Source: a virus. From it: a stretch of DNA of 23,506 nt. Positions 8,647 through 16,391 of the stretch are shown piece by piece. Below the pieces are notes generated by a model that was given only the letters and a program-made list of their open reading frames with translations, did no database searches and had not been told where the DNA came from. Position 1 is the stretch's first letter; each line of letters begins with the position of its first letter. Location of the stretch: positions 1 to 23,506 of the IMG/VR virus record IMGVR_UViG_3300040806_000854; one strand, given 5' to 3'. A program made the translations under genes and the position numbers.

Positions 8647-9576
8647 ATGGCCGTCGGCGACACTATTACAGCAGCAAGAATTAACAACTTACAATCTCGT
8701 ATAGAACTTATTTTAGGAGCCGGCTCCGGACAAAATGGATACGGACAATCATTATCGAGTGCGCAAGTGGCAAATGATACAACCGCAACAGCAAATGACT
8801 TAAACGCTATATATACAGACATTCTTAAAGCTAGAGTACACCAAGTAGGTCCGGGAGACTTGTCAATAGCACAAGTTGTACAAAATTTAAACGTAATTGC
8901 CGAAGATGAAAGTTTTTTTGTAGATGATGATGGTGTAACCTCGGCAGATCCAGATGGTGCTAAAAAAGGTTTAGCAGACTTTGAATCACTTATGTCAACC
9001 GTTGAAAGCGACAAAGCACTAGTTGATTCAAGTCAAGCAACATTAGAAACAGGTATTAGTTCAGTTAGATCGTCAACATGGAACGGTTTAATTTATCATG
9101 AGTTTATTGCTACATTTAGCAGTGCTGATGAAAGACGTTATTTCTTTAATACAGGCGGTGAAATACGAATTTCATCAGCAAACACTAGTGCAGGAACTCC
9201 TAAAGGATTAGATTGGTCAGCGTTATGTACAAGTACAGGTACTATTAGATTTGGTTCAAATACTACATCGTCGACAGCCGGTGGCGGAACGTCAGTTGGT
9301 AACTTTGATTTAACCAGTAATTATCAAAATGTTTACAACAAAGTTGGTTCAGGAACAGGTTCAGGAATATATGCAGCTAATACATATACTGTTAAAGTAA
9401 GATCAGACATCGACACACGTATTATTTTTAGAATTGAATTTAATGATTTGGCAGTAGATAATGTAATTGATAATAACGTAGACGGAATTTTACGTAGCAC
9501 AATTCAGCATTACAGAGCAACAGGTGATGTTGCTGTTGCTGCTCCAACATATTTTAATAGTGTTACACTTTCATAA
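8647..9576 (+). CDS. Virion-associated structural protein, 309 aa (paralogue of the next gene)
   Basis: The gene starts 12 bases after the third fibre gene, and AAGGA overlaps that gene's stop. The N-terminus (ITAARINNLQSRIELILGAG, YGQSL, DLNAIYTDILKARVHQVG) is helical and matches the next protein. The centre has VESDKALVDSSQ, a short linker, then a beta-rich domain with ATFSSADERRYFFNTGGEIR. The 'RR.FFN.GG.IR' motif occurs, from memory, in structural proteins of T4-like marine phages. No enzyme motif or membrane segment is visible. The location at the end of the fibre block points to a virion role; a more exact function cannot be given. Confidence 0.7.
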   Translation: MAVGDTITAARINNLQSRIELILGAGSGQNGYGQSLSSAQVANDTTATANDLNAIYTDILKARVHQVGPGDLSIAQVVQNLNVIAEDESFFVDDDGVTSADPDGAKKGLADFESLMSTVESDKALVDSSQATLETGISSVRSSTWNGLIYHEFIATFSSADERRYFFNTGGEIRISSANTSAGTPKGLDWSALCTSTGTIRFGSNTTSSTAGGGTSVGNFDLTSNYQNVYNKVGSGTGSGIYAANTYTVKVRSDIDTRIIFRIEFNDLAVDNVIDNNVDGILRSTIQHYRATGDVAVAAPTYFNSVTLS

Positions 9577-9626
9577 CATTATCTCTGTTGTAATTTCTAA
9601 CTAAATACTAAAAATGAGAGATAATG
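9577..9626 (+). repeat. Perfect 10-bp inverted repeat with 30-base loop before a start codon
   Basis: The arms CATTATCTCT (9577-9586) and AGAGATAATG (9617-9626) are exact reverse complements. The left arm begins immediately after the stop of the preceding gene. The right arm contains most of the probable ribosome binding site GAGAG (9616-9620) and ends one base before the ATG at 9628. There is no T-run, so it is not a standard terminator. In RNA it could hide the ribosome binding site. Confidence 0.6.
9600..9607 (+). promoter_or_regulatory. Possible T4-type late promoter box, ACTAAATA, inside the hairpin loop
   Basis: This is a six-of-eight match to TATAAATA located in the loop of the inverted repeat. 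A start near 9613 would make an RNA lacking the left arm of the hairpin but keeping GAGAG and the ATG. The match is weak and the call rests on position. Confidence 0.35.
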
Positions 9627-9627
9627 C

Positions 9628-10617
9628 ATGCCAACAGTTGTACAAGCCAGTAGATATAATAATTTAAGAGCGCGGGTAAACACCGTTCTTGGGGCTTCTA
9701 CGATATCTGCTCCTCAATTTGGTTACGGACAAGGTATTACATCAAATTCAGTAATTGGAATAGCAGCAGTTACTGACCCAGTTGATGCTGACAAAATTCA
9801 AGCACAAGACTACGAAGATTTATATGTTGATATTGTACGTGCTAGATACCATCAAGTAGGATCTGCTTATTCTATTGATGATTTTGTTATAGGAGATTAC
9901 GAAGCTAATCCTGCAACTGCTGACAAAATTGAAGAAGCATATATTACCGGATTAGAAAATTTAGCAACAAATCTTGAAACTGATAAATTTTTAGTTGATA
10001 CTTCTCAACTAGCAATTACAGGATTTGTAGATGCTAATGGTGATGACATGTCAAGTGTACGAGATGGAATTTCAGGACCGTGGCAAGGATCAATTAGTCA
10101 TATTTTTACAGTAGAATTCACCAACGCCGCAGCAAGGCGACATTTTTTTAACTCAGGCGGACAAATAAGATGTCAAGCAAGCGTTGAATATACAGGCAGT
10201 CAAGCAAAAACAGTTGATTGGCAAACAATTCTAAATAATATGGGGCAAATTTCATTTGCTGCAAATTCAACATATAGCAATTCTGGTGTAGGAACAGGAT
10301 ATCCTGTAGGAAATTACCAATTAAATAGCGCATATAGGCTTTGCTACTCTAAAAGCGGCGGCGCATTATATGCTAGAAATGATTATGAAATATATGTTAG
10401 AGAAATAAGCCAAAACGTAATACAATTTAAAGTAACATTTGTTGATGGACAGCCCAACGATCCTACATACGGTATTGATGAAAGTGTTTTAGGCGATTTT
10501 GAAAGTTCAATATTGCTTGCTGCACCTACTGGTTCAGTAAACATCAATGGAACAGTATACGATACTGTTGTTTACCAAGAAGCGTTGCCAGTTGGCGCAA
10601 CTATTTCTCCTTTATAG
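9628..10617 (+). CDS. Virion-associated structural protein, 329 aa (paralogue of the previous gene)
   Basis: The protein aligns along most of its length with the preceding one: ASRYNNLRARVNTVLGAS, FGYGQGI, YEDLYVDIVRARYHQVG, LETDKFLVDTSQ, and a beta-rich domain with VEFTNAAARRHFFNSGG followed by QIR. It therefore arose by tandem duplication. It has a longer C-terminal extension (residues about 290-329) ending GATISPL. No catalytic motif or membrane helix is visible. The start codon lies directly after an inverted repeat that covers the ribosome binding site, so translation may depend on where the transcript begins. It is the last gene of the structural block. Confidence 0.7.
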   Translation: MPTVVQASRYNNLRARVNTVLGASTISAPQFGYGQGITSNSVIGIAAVTDPVDADKIQAQDYEDLYVDIVRARYHQVGSAYSIDDFVIGDYEANPATADKIEEAYITGLENLATNLETDKFLVDTSQLAITGFVDANGDDMSSVRDGISGPWQGSISHIFTVEFTNAAARRHFFNSGGQIRCQASVEYTGSQAKTVDWQTILNNMGQISFAANSTYSNSGVGTGYPVGNYQLNSAYRLCYSKSGGALYARNDYEIYVREISQNVIQFKVTFVDGQPNDPTYGIDESVLGDFESSILLAAPTGSVNINGTVYDTVVYQEALPVGATISPL

Positions 10618-10628
10618 TCACTATTAGC

Positions 10629-10657
10629 TTGACAACTCCAAAAAACTGTTATATACT
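10629..10657 (+). promoter_or_regulatory. Strong sigma70-type promoter, TTGACA-17-TATACT
   Basis: The -35 box TTGACA (10629-10634) is perfect and the -10 box TATACT (10652-10657) matches TATAAT at five of six positions, with an ideal 17-base spacer. Transcription would start near 10664, before TAGGAG (10671-10676) and the ATG at 10684. It lies in the 66-base gap between the structural block and the modification-type cassette. In T4-like phages such sequences are read by unmodified host RNA polymerase, usually early. Confidence 0.75.
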
Positions 10658-10683
10658 AATATAATATCATTAGGAGTATTACT

Positions 10684-11040
10684 ATGGACGAACGTCTTGA
10701 AAAAGCATTAGATTTTTCAAATTACATGATCACACTAAACAACCAAAAAAGATTACTTCGAGAAAAATTTGAAGAAGGGTTGCTGTACTTTTATGCTGGA
10801 TCTCAATTTACAATTACTAAAGAATTAATTAATTTTTGTAAAGCAATGGACGATGCAGACCAAGATAGTATAGTACTAATTGACGACCATGGTAATCCTG
10901 CATTAATTGAAAATATTGAAGACTTTTACGGAAAAATACTTGCGCAATATTTTGAAACAGCCAACTCCTATCATGCAGGATATATTTCATTAAAGAAAAA
11001 TAGAAGTGTAGAAAAGTTAGTCGAATATGAGCAAGAGTAA
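10684..11040 (+). CDS. Conserved small phage protein of unknown function, 118 aa
   Basis: I do not recognise a functional domain. The protein is acidic and helical (MDERLEKALDFSNYMITLNN, KRLLREKFEEGLLYFYAG), with a short hydrophobic strand-turn SIVLIDDHGNPALIE near residues 62-76 and a second helical part ending KKNRSVEKLVEYEQE. It looks cytoplasmic, with no signal or membrane segment. TAGGAG lies 7 bases before the ATG, directly downstream of the sigma70-type promoter, making it the first gene of the cassette. It overlaps the next gene by 14 bases. The style resembles small conserved proteins near tail genes in T4-like marine phages, but no role can be assigned. Confidence 0.75.
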   Translation: MDERLEKALDFSNYMITLNNQKRLLREKFEEGLLYFYAGSQFTITKELINFCKAMDDADQDSIVLIDDHGNPALIENIEDFYGKILAQYFETANSYHAGYISLKKNRSVEKLVEYEQE

Positions 11041-11884
11041 AGGTGTTTTTCTTTTTGCTAAAAACAATGGTCAACTAGATTATGTAAAACAGGCAGTTTT
11101 TCTAGCAAAAAGAATTAAAAAATATTTAAATGTCCCTGTTTCTCTTGCAACAGACAGTCCTGTATATTTAGAAGAAACGTATGGTACTGATGATTTTGAT
11201 AAGGTTATAAAATTAGATTATACTGACGAACGTAATCTACGCTACTTCTATGACGGTGCAATGTCAAAAAAGAAGGGCGGATTTAAAAATGCAAATCGTG
11301 CAAGTGCATATGAATTATCTCCGTATGATGAAACACTACTATTAGATACTGATTACATTATATCTAATAATTTACTAGCATCAGTATTTGAATCTGATGC
11401 AGACTTTATGATATACAAAAAATCAAGTGATATTTCTCAAGCTAGAAATGAAGACGAGTTTCAAAAAATTGACGATGTTAGTGTTGATTTTTATTGGGCA
11501 ACTGTTGTGTTTTTTAAAAAAACAGAAACTAATAAAAAGTTTTTTGATTTAGTTAAGCACATCGAGGACGAGTGGCATCATTATAGAAGAACATATCAAG
11601 TTAAGTCACATCTTTTTAGAAATGACTTTGCATTTAGCATCGCTATTCATATAATGAATGGATTTCAGCTAGGCAGTTTTGCTAAAGAGTTACCTGGCAC
11701 AATGTTTTATACTGCCGACTTAGATATACTTTGGCAATTAGATGACGATGAAATGATGTTTCTTGTAGGCAAGGAAAACTACTTAGGCGAATATACTACA
11801 GTACGAACAAAAGGACTAACGGTTCATGTTATGAATAAGTTTAGTTTAACACGGATGATTGATATGGAGTTAGCAAATGAATAG
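11027..11884 (+). CDS. Putative GT-A glycosyltransferase (DTD), first of a tandem pair
   Basis: This 285-residue protein has a Rossmann-like start (GVFLFAKNNGQLDYVKQAVF) and the segment RASAYELSPYDETLLLDTDY, with D107-T108-D109 as the DxD motif that binds metal and nucleotide sugar in GT-A enzymes. NDFAFSIAIHIMNG later in the protein is a helix commonly seen in this type of transferase. It lacks membrane helices, so it probably acts in the cytoplasm. The following gene has the same layout. Sugar donor and acceptor are unknown. The ATG overlaps the upstream gene by 14 bases and has only a weak ribosome binding site, suggesting translational coupling. GT8-like assignment is by pattern only. Confidence 0.72.
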   Translation: MSKSKGVFLFAKNNGQLDYVKQAVFLAKRIKKYLNVPVSLATDSPVYLEETYGTDDFDKVIKLDYTDERNLRYFYDGAMSKKKGGFKNANRASAYELSPYDETLLLDTDYIISNNLLASVFESDADFMIYKKSSDISQARNEDEFQKIDDVSVDFYWATVVFFKKTETNKKFFDLVKHIEDEWHHYRRTYQVKSHLFRNDFAFSIAIHIMNGFQLGSFAKELPGTMFYTADLDILWQLDDDEMMFLVGKENYLGEYTTVRTKGLTVHVMNKFSLTRMIDMELANE

Positions 11885-12716
11885 AGGAATAGTTGTATTA
11901 GCTCAAAATAATGAAACAGATAATTATGTAGATCAAGCAATTTTATTAGCAATGAGTTTGCTAGTACATAATCCTGATACAAAAATTAGTTTAGTTACAA
12001 ACGATGAAGTATCAAACCCAAATGTATTTGATCAAATTATTCCAATTCCTTACGGAGATCATGCTGAAGATAGTGACTGGAAAGTAGAAAACCGTTGGAA
12101 ATTGTATCATGCTAGTCCTTACGATGAAACTATCGTAATGGACACAGATATGTTAGTATTACAAAATATAGATGTATGGTGGGATTTTTTATCAAACTAT
12201 GAATTATTTTTTACTAACAATGTGTTAACATATAGAGGAACTTCTGCAAATACACAATTTTATAGAAGAACGTTTATTGATAGCAATCTTCCTAATTTGT
12301 TTAGCGGATTTCACTATTTCAAAAAATGTGAGTTTGCACAAGACTTTTATGCATGGTTAGAGTTAGTGGTTAACAATTGGGAAACGTTTTACGAACAACA
12401 ATTAATGCCACAGTCTCGGCCGCAACAAGTTAGTATAGATGTATGTGCGGCAATTGTTGCAAAAATTTTAGATTGTGAAGATGAAATTACTAATAGTATT
12501 TCATCAATACCTACATTTGTACACATGAAAGCACACTGTCAAGACTGGAAAGAAATAGAAGCTTCGTGGCTAGATAAAGTTGGATTTTATATTTCAAAAG
12601 ATTGCAGTATTAAAATAGGAAATTTTTTACAAAATGGCATATTGCACTATACAGAAAATAGTTTTTTAGAAAAGACTCCAGTAGTTGAGCGTTATAGGAG
12701 TTTAGTAAATGTCTGA
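11877..12716 (+). CDS. Putative GT-A glycosyltransferase (DTD), second of a tandem pair
   Basis: This 279-residue protein begins RGIVVLAQNNETDNYVDQAI, matching the start of its neighbour, and has RWKLYHASPYDETIVMDTDM, with D89-T90-D91 as the DxD motif. Near residue 185 SIDVCAAIVAKILD occupies the place of the neighbour's DFAFSIAIH helix. FVHMKAHCQDW near the C-terminus could be the late His-containing metal or donor-binding segment seen in GT-A enzymes. The two proteins are clearly related but divergent, so they may transfer different sugars or use different acceptors. It overlaps its neighbours by 8 bases on each side. Cytoplasmic location is inferred from the lack of membrane segments. Confidence 0.72.
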   Translation: MNRGIVVLAQNNETDNYVDQAILLAMSLLVHNPDTKISLVTNDEVSNPNVFDQIIPIPYGDHAEDSDWKVENRWKLYHASPYDETIVMDTDMLVLQNIDVWWDFLSNYELFFTNNVLTYRGTSANTQFYRRTFIDSNLPNLFSGFHYFKKCEFAQDFYAWLELVVNNWETFYEQQLMPQSRPQQVSIDVCAAIVAKILDCEDEITNSISSIPTFVHMKAHCQDWKEIEASWLDKVGFYISKDCSIKIGNFLQNGILHYTENSFLEKTPVVERYRSLVNV

Positions 12717-14046
12717 ACTAGCAAGTTTATTAAGAAAATTAAAAGTAGAAGCTGTTTCAAATGATGCATATATCTATTATGAAAAAGAAACTGGATCAGT
12801 TAAAAAAGTTAGTAATAGAAAATACGATTCAGACGAATACGAAGTATTAACAGTCACTCAAGATGAAGCAAAACCGTTACTTCAAGGAGAGTTTAGGCTT
12901 GATGAGTATATTATTGCATATGATGTTTCACTCAAAGATAGAAAATTAAAACGTAAAACATATGAAGATCAAAATAAAATTGCATCAACACTATGTTACG
13001 AATTACCATTAATAAAAAACTATAACGATGGACATAGTTCGCTCGAACCAGCATATGACGGTGTTGATGTTTATATATGGGCAATTGAAGGCGAATATGT
13101 AAAAGATCAAATAGTATTTTATGAAAATAATGTTTACAAACTTTTAGAAGATAACGATGAAGGTCAAATATTTGGTAACGCAGAGCTTTTTGTAAAAGAT
13201 GTACTATTAACAGATATGTCAACAGTTACACATGATTTACAATTTTTAACAATGCAGCCCGAATATGAAGGTGTACATGTTGATGTTTGGTATGACGAAC
13301 TACCGCATACAGAAGGTCAACATGTTTGGCATCAAGAAACAGTTTATAGAATCAAAAAAGATCAAAAAGCAGAAACCAAATTTAGAAAAGCAAATTGTGA
13401 AATTATCGTAGAAGATGTTATTTTATATGCTGATGAAAACAAGTGCTTAAAAGTTATTGACCCTAAGGATCTACAATCAGGTATGATTGTATTGAGTAAT
13501 AATAAAATTTTTAGTATTAGATATGCTTCTGAACAATTTGAAAAACAACAAGAAACTTCTTTTTGGAGAGAATCTAATAGACATTTGATTGTTTGGGACT
13601 CAAAAGAACTTTTAAAATTTGATTCATTAAATAAGAAAACTTTGTTTTACGAGACTGGACATACTGTAGTAAGTAAGGACTCTTTAGAAAATGGACAATT
13701 AGTACTAGTAGGTACAAGGATTTATAATTATAAGACTAATAAGGATTATGACGTTATTATCCAACAAAACTTTATTGATAAATGCTGGACAATTATACTT
13801 AATCCTTATACTAAAGCATTTTTAAACACTAGTGGTTATTCTATTAATGACAAACTATACTTTAGTGTAACAGAAAAATATGATCCTAATATTCTTTATA
13901 GAACTTTGGAAATAAATGCAGAAGAATTACTTTGGGCAAAGCCAAAAACTATACCTTTCATATATGACAGCGAACTAGATGGAGTTAACGTAAGTATATA
14001 CACAGCAAAATATTTTGAACACTATGCACATGAGGTGGTACAGTAA
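12709..14046 (+). CDS. Unknown 445-aa protein with repeated aromatic DGV motif
   Basis: No enzymatic domain is recognised. The N-terminal ~90 residues (YIYYEKETGSVKKVSNRKYD, DEAKPLLQGEFRLDEYIIAYD) resemble segments of phage virion-associated proteins. A motif occurs three times: AYDGVDVYIW (residues 115-124), EYEGVHVDVW (185-194) and ELDGVNVSIY near 422. In the first two it is followed by a strand pair 'QIVFYENNVYKL' or 'QHVWHQETVYRI', which recalls the 'GD.V.Y.G..Y' pattern of small carbohydrate-binding modules; this is similarity of pattern only. AGGAG lies 8 bases before the ATG. It sits between glycosyltransferase-like genes, so it could be a glycan-binding or glycosylated virion protein. 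Confidence 0.7.
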   Translation: MSELASLLRKLKVEAVSNDAYIYYEKETGSVKKVSNRKYDSDEYEVLTVTQDEAKPLLQGEFRLDEYIIAYDVSLKDRKLKRKTYEDQNKIASTLCYELPLIKNYNDGHSSLEPAYDGVDVYIWAIEGEYVKDQIVFYENNVYKLLEDNDEGQIFGNAELFVKDVLLTDMSTVTHDLQFLTMQPEYEGVHVDVWYDELPHTEGQHVWHQETVYRIKKDQKAETKFRKANCEIIVEDVILYADENKCLKVIDPKDLQSGMIVLSNNKIFSIRYASEQFEKQQETSFWRESNRHLIVWDSKELLKFDSLNKKTLFYETGHTVVSKDSLENGQLVLVGTRIYNYKTNKDYDVIIQQNFIDKCWTIILNPYTKAFLNTSGYSINDKLYFSVTEKYDPNILYRTLEINAEELLWAKPKTIPFIYDSELDGVNVSIYTAKYFEHYAHEVVQ

Positions 14047-14979
14047 ATGAGTAAATTTAAGCCCATTGATTATGACATAATTTATTTGTCTTATGACGAG
14101 CCAAACGCAGAAAAAAACTATGCAGACTTATGTCAAAAAGTACCATGGGCTAAACGTGTACATGGAGTAGAAGGCTCAGATGCTGCACACAAAGCCTGTG
14201 CGAGATTAAGTGAAACAGATAGATTTATTACAGTTGACGGCGACAACAGAATACGTGCAGAATTTCTAAACCAAGAAATTGATTTTACTGAACATGTTGA
14301 TTTACAAAATGCTGTTATTAGCTGGTGCGGAAGAAATGAAATAAATGGATTAATGTACGGTAACGGTGGTATTAAATGCTGGCCAACTGATTATGTGTTA
14401 AATATGCGAACACATGAAAATGCTGACCCTAACAATGCACATGCACAAGTAGATTTTTGTTGGGATGCACAGTATATACAAATGAATAGTGTTTATTCAG
14501 ACGTATTTAATAATGAAACACCAGGACAAGCATGGAGAGCAGGTTTTAGAGAGGGTGTAAAACTTGCTACTGATCGCGGCGTAAGAATTACACCCCAAGA
14601 GTTTAAAGATAATCATTGGAGATGTTTGCATTGGTTATATATTTGGTCTATGGTAGGTGCAGATGTTGACAATGGCCTTTGGGCAATCTATGGCGCACGA
14701 GAAGGTCTGTATAAAACAATGTGTACAGATTGGGATTATGTGCAAGTAAGAGACTTTAAATACCTAAATAGTCTTTGGGACGAAGTTGAACCAAGGGTTT
14801 CAATGGAAGGACTACAAGATTCCATTGAAGATTTAGGCAATAAAATCCTAACTAACTTAGATATTCCTATTGCAGAACAGCCGTTAAACGCTAAACAAAG
14901 TAAATTTTTTAAATCAGTTTATCAAAATCCTTCAAGAACTGATAATCAAAGATTTATCGAAGAACTAAAGGACGTATAA
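14047..14979 (+). CDS. Putative glycosyltransferase (DGD), paralogue of the gene at 21141
   Basis: This 310-residue protein starts DYDIIYLSYDEPNAEKNY, continues AKRVHGVEGSDAAHKAC, and has FITVDGDNRI with D64-G65-D66 as the likely DxD metal and donor site. INGLMYGNGGIKCWP at about residue 100 is the second conserved block. All are shared with the 224-residue protein at 21141, which has the same order of motifs. The layout fits a phage GT-A family of unknown donor and acceptor. A tryptophan-rich part (HWRCLHWLYIWSM) precedes a C-terminal helical extension absent from the paralogue. The gene follows the previous stop directly, with GAGGTGG upstream. It shares one base with the next gene (TAATG). 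Confidence 0.72.
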   Translation: MSKFKPIDYDIIYLSYDEPNAEKNYADLCQKVPWAKRVHGVEGSDAAHKACARLSETDRFITVDGDNRIRAEFLNQEIDFTEHVDLQNAVISWCGRNEINGLMYGNGGIKCWPTDYVLNMRTHENADPNNAHAQVDFCWDAQYIQMNSVYSDVFNNETPGQAWRAGFREGVKLATDRGVRITPQEFKDNHWRCLHWLYIWSMVGADVDNGLWAIYGAREGLYKTMCTDWDYVQVRDFKYLNSLWDEVEPRVSMEGLQDSIEDLGNKILTNLDIPIAEQPLNAKQSKFFKSVYQNPSRTDNQRFIEELKDV

Positions 14980-16391
14980 TGGGTGACGTTTTAACCGGAT
15001 ATAAGAGTGTAAGAGAAGAACTTAATAATATTAGTTGTTCTATGTGCCTTGCCAAATGGAAGCAAGTTACACTTCACTTACAAACAGGTCATACGCACAG
15101 TTGCCACCACCCAGCAACACATAAAATACCTTTAGAAGAAATTGAAGTAGATCCTAGTGCGCTACACAATACTAGTTTTAAAAAGCAACAACGTGCTAAA
15201 ATGCTCAAAGGTGAACGTCCAGAAGAATGCGACTATTGCTGGACAGCAGAAGACTCGTCAGATGGCTCTACATTTAGTGACAGAATAACTAAAAGTGCAG
15301 AAGATTGGGCTTGGCCTGAGAAAGATATTATTGCAAAGAGCTCTCCAGATGAAAATACAAATCCTAGCTATGTAGAAGTTAGTTTTTCAAATGCTTGTAA
15401 CTTTGCGTGTACATACTGTTCACCTGAAATTAGTAGTACTTGGATGCAAGAAATACAAAAGCACGGCGGGTATACTGGCACTACATATAATTTTAATAAT
15501 TTAGAATGGATTGCACAAAACGGTAAAACACCGATTCCGCATAAAGATCCAAATCCTTATGTTGATGCGTTTTGGAAGTGGTGGCCAAAGTTGTATCCAG
15601 ACTTACACACATTTAGAATTACTGGCGGCGAGCCGTTGATGGCAAAGGATACTTTCAAAGTTTTAGATTATATTATTGAAAACCCTAATCCTAACTTAGA
15701 ATTAAACATAAACAGCAATCTTTGTGTACCAGACGGTTTAGTTGACAAGATGATAGAAAAGGCTAAACGCATTCAAGGTGAAGGTTTAATCAAAGATTTT
15801 AAAATTTATACTAGTGCAGAAGCTTATGGTAAACGTGCTGAGTATATCAGACACGGTATGGATTATAACCAGTGGATTGATAACTGCGATAAAGTTTTAA
15901 CAGAAATACCAGATTGTAAAATTACAAATATGGCAACATACAACTCATTAAGTTTGTCTAGTTATCAAGATTTAATGAAAGACTTGTTAGACTTGCGTAA
16001 AAAACATCACACTGACCCTGCAAAAAGCCATGCAGTAAGTTTAGATGTTAGTTATTTACGTTGGCCACCGCATCAATCAATACTAATAGTACAGAATGAA
16101 AAATATTTAAAAATGCTTGAAGATCAAGTAACATGGATGTTTCAAAATAAAGAACATAGTCATTGGCCTCCATTGTGCGGTATTGGAATGTATGATTATG
16201 AGATTAATAGATTACAAAGGATATATTGGGTAATGCAGCAGAGTCCTAAGCACATTAAAGAAAAGGATCTTATTGAAGGAAGAAAAAACTTCGTTGCATT
16301 CTTTGATGAACATGACAAACGTAGAGGAAAGAACTTCTTAGAAGTATTTCCTGAAATGGAAGATTTTTATTGGGAGTGTAAAACGTTATGA
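14979..16391 (+). CDS. Radical SAM protein with N-terminal twitch-like cysteine motif, first of a twin pair
   Basis: The 470-residue protein carries the radical-SAM cluster motif C140-NFA-C144-TY-C147 and the SAM-binding ITGGEP at 214-219. Ahead of the core are C23, C42, C84 and C87 within 'CLAKW...THSCHHP...LKGERPEECDYCW', a pattern of the twitch/SPASM type that usually binds an auxiliary iron-sulfur cluster. C20 is an additional cysteine. The C-terminus has FFDEHDKRRGKNFLEVFPE, also typical of twitch radical-SAM proteins. The enzyme should cleave S-adenosylmethionine to make a 5'-deoxyadenosyl radical; its substrate, a peptide, protein or sugar, is unknown. It shares one base with the preceding gene and overlaps the next by four (ATGA). 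AAAGGA precedes the start. Confidence 0.88.
   Translation: MGDVLTGYKSVREELNNISCSMCLAKWKQVTLHLQTGHTHSCHHPATHKIPLEEIEVDPSALHNTSFKKQQRAKMLKGERPEECDYCWTAEDSSDGSTFSDRITKSAEDWAWPEKDIIAKSSPDENTNPSYVEVSFSNACNFACTYCSPEISSTWMQEIQKHGGYTGTTYNFNNLEWIAQNGKTPIPHKDPNPYVDAFWKWWPKLYPDLHTFRITGGEPLMAKDTFKVLDYIIENPNPNLELNINSNLCVPDGLVDKMIEKAKRIQGEGLIKDFKIYTSAEAYGKRAEYIRHGMDYNQWIDNCDKVLTEIPDCKITNMATYNSLSLSSYQDLMKDLLDLRKKHHTDPAKSHAVSLDVSYLRWPPHQSILIVQNEKYLKMLEDQVTWMFQNKEHSHWPPLCGIGMYDYEINRLQRIYWVMQQSPKHIKEKDLIEGRKNFVAFFDEHDKRRGKNFLEVFPEMEDFYWECKTL

Noticed and set aside
8277-9014. Open frame of 245 codons on the - strand
   Set aside because: It is antisense to the fibre tip and to the following gene, both supported by motifs. 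Its Ser/Pro/Ala-rich composition is what the reverse of AT-poor codons gives.
10618-10683. Terminator at the end of the structural block
   Set aside because: No GC-rich stem followed by T residues is visible in the 66-base gap; only the promoter and ribosome binding site are supported.
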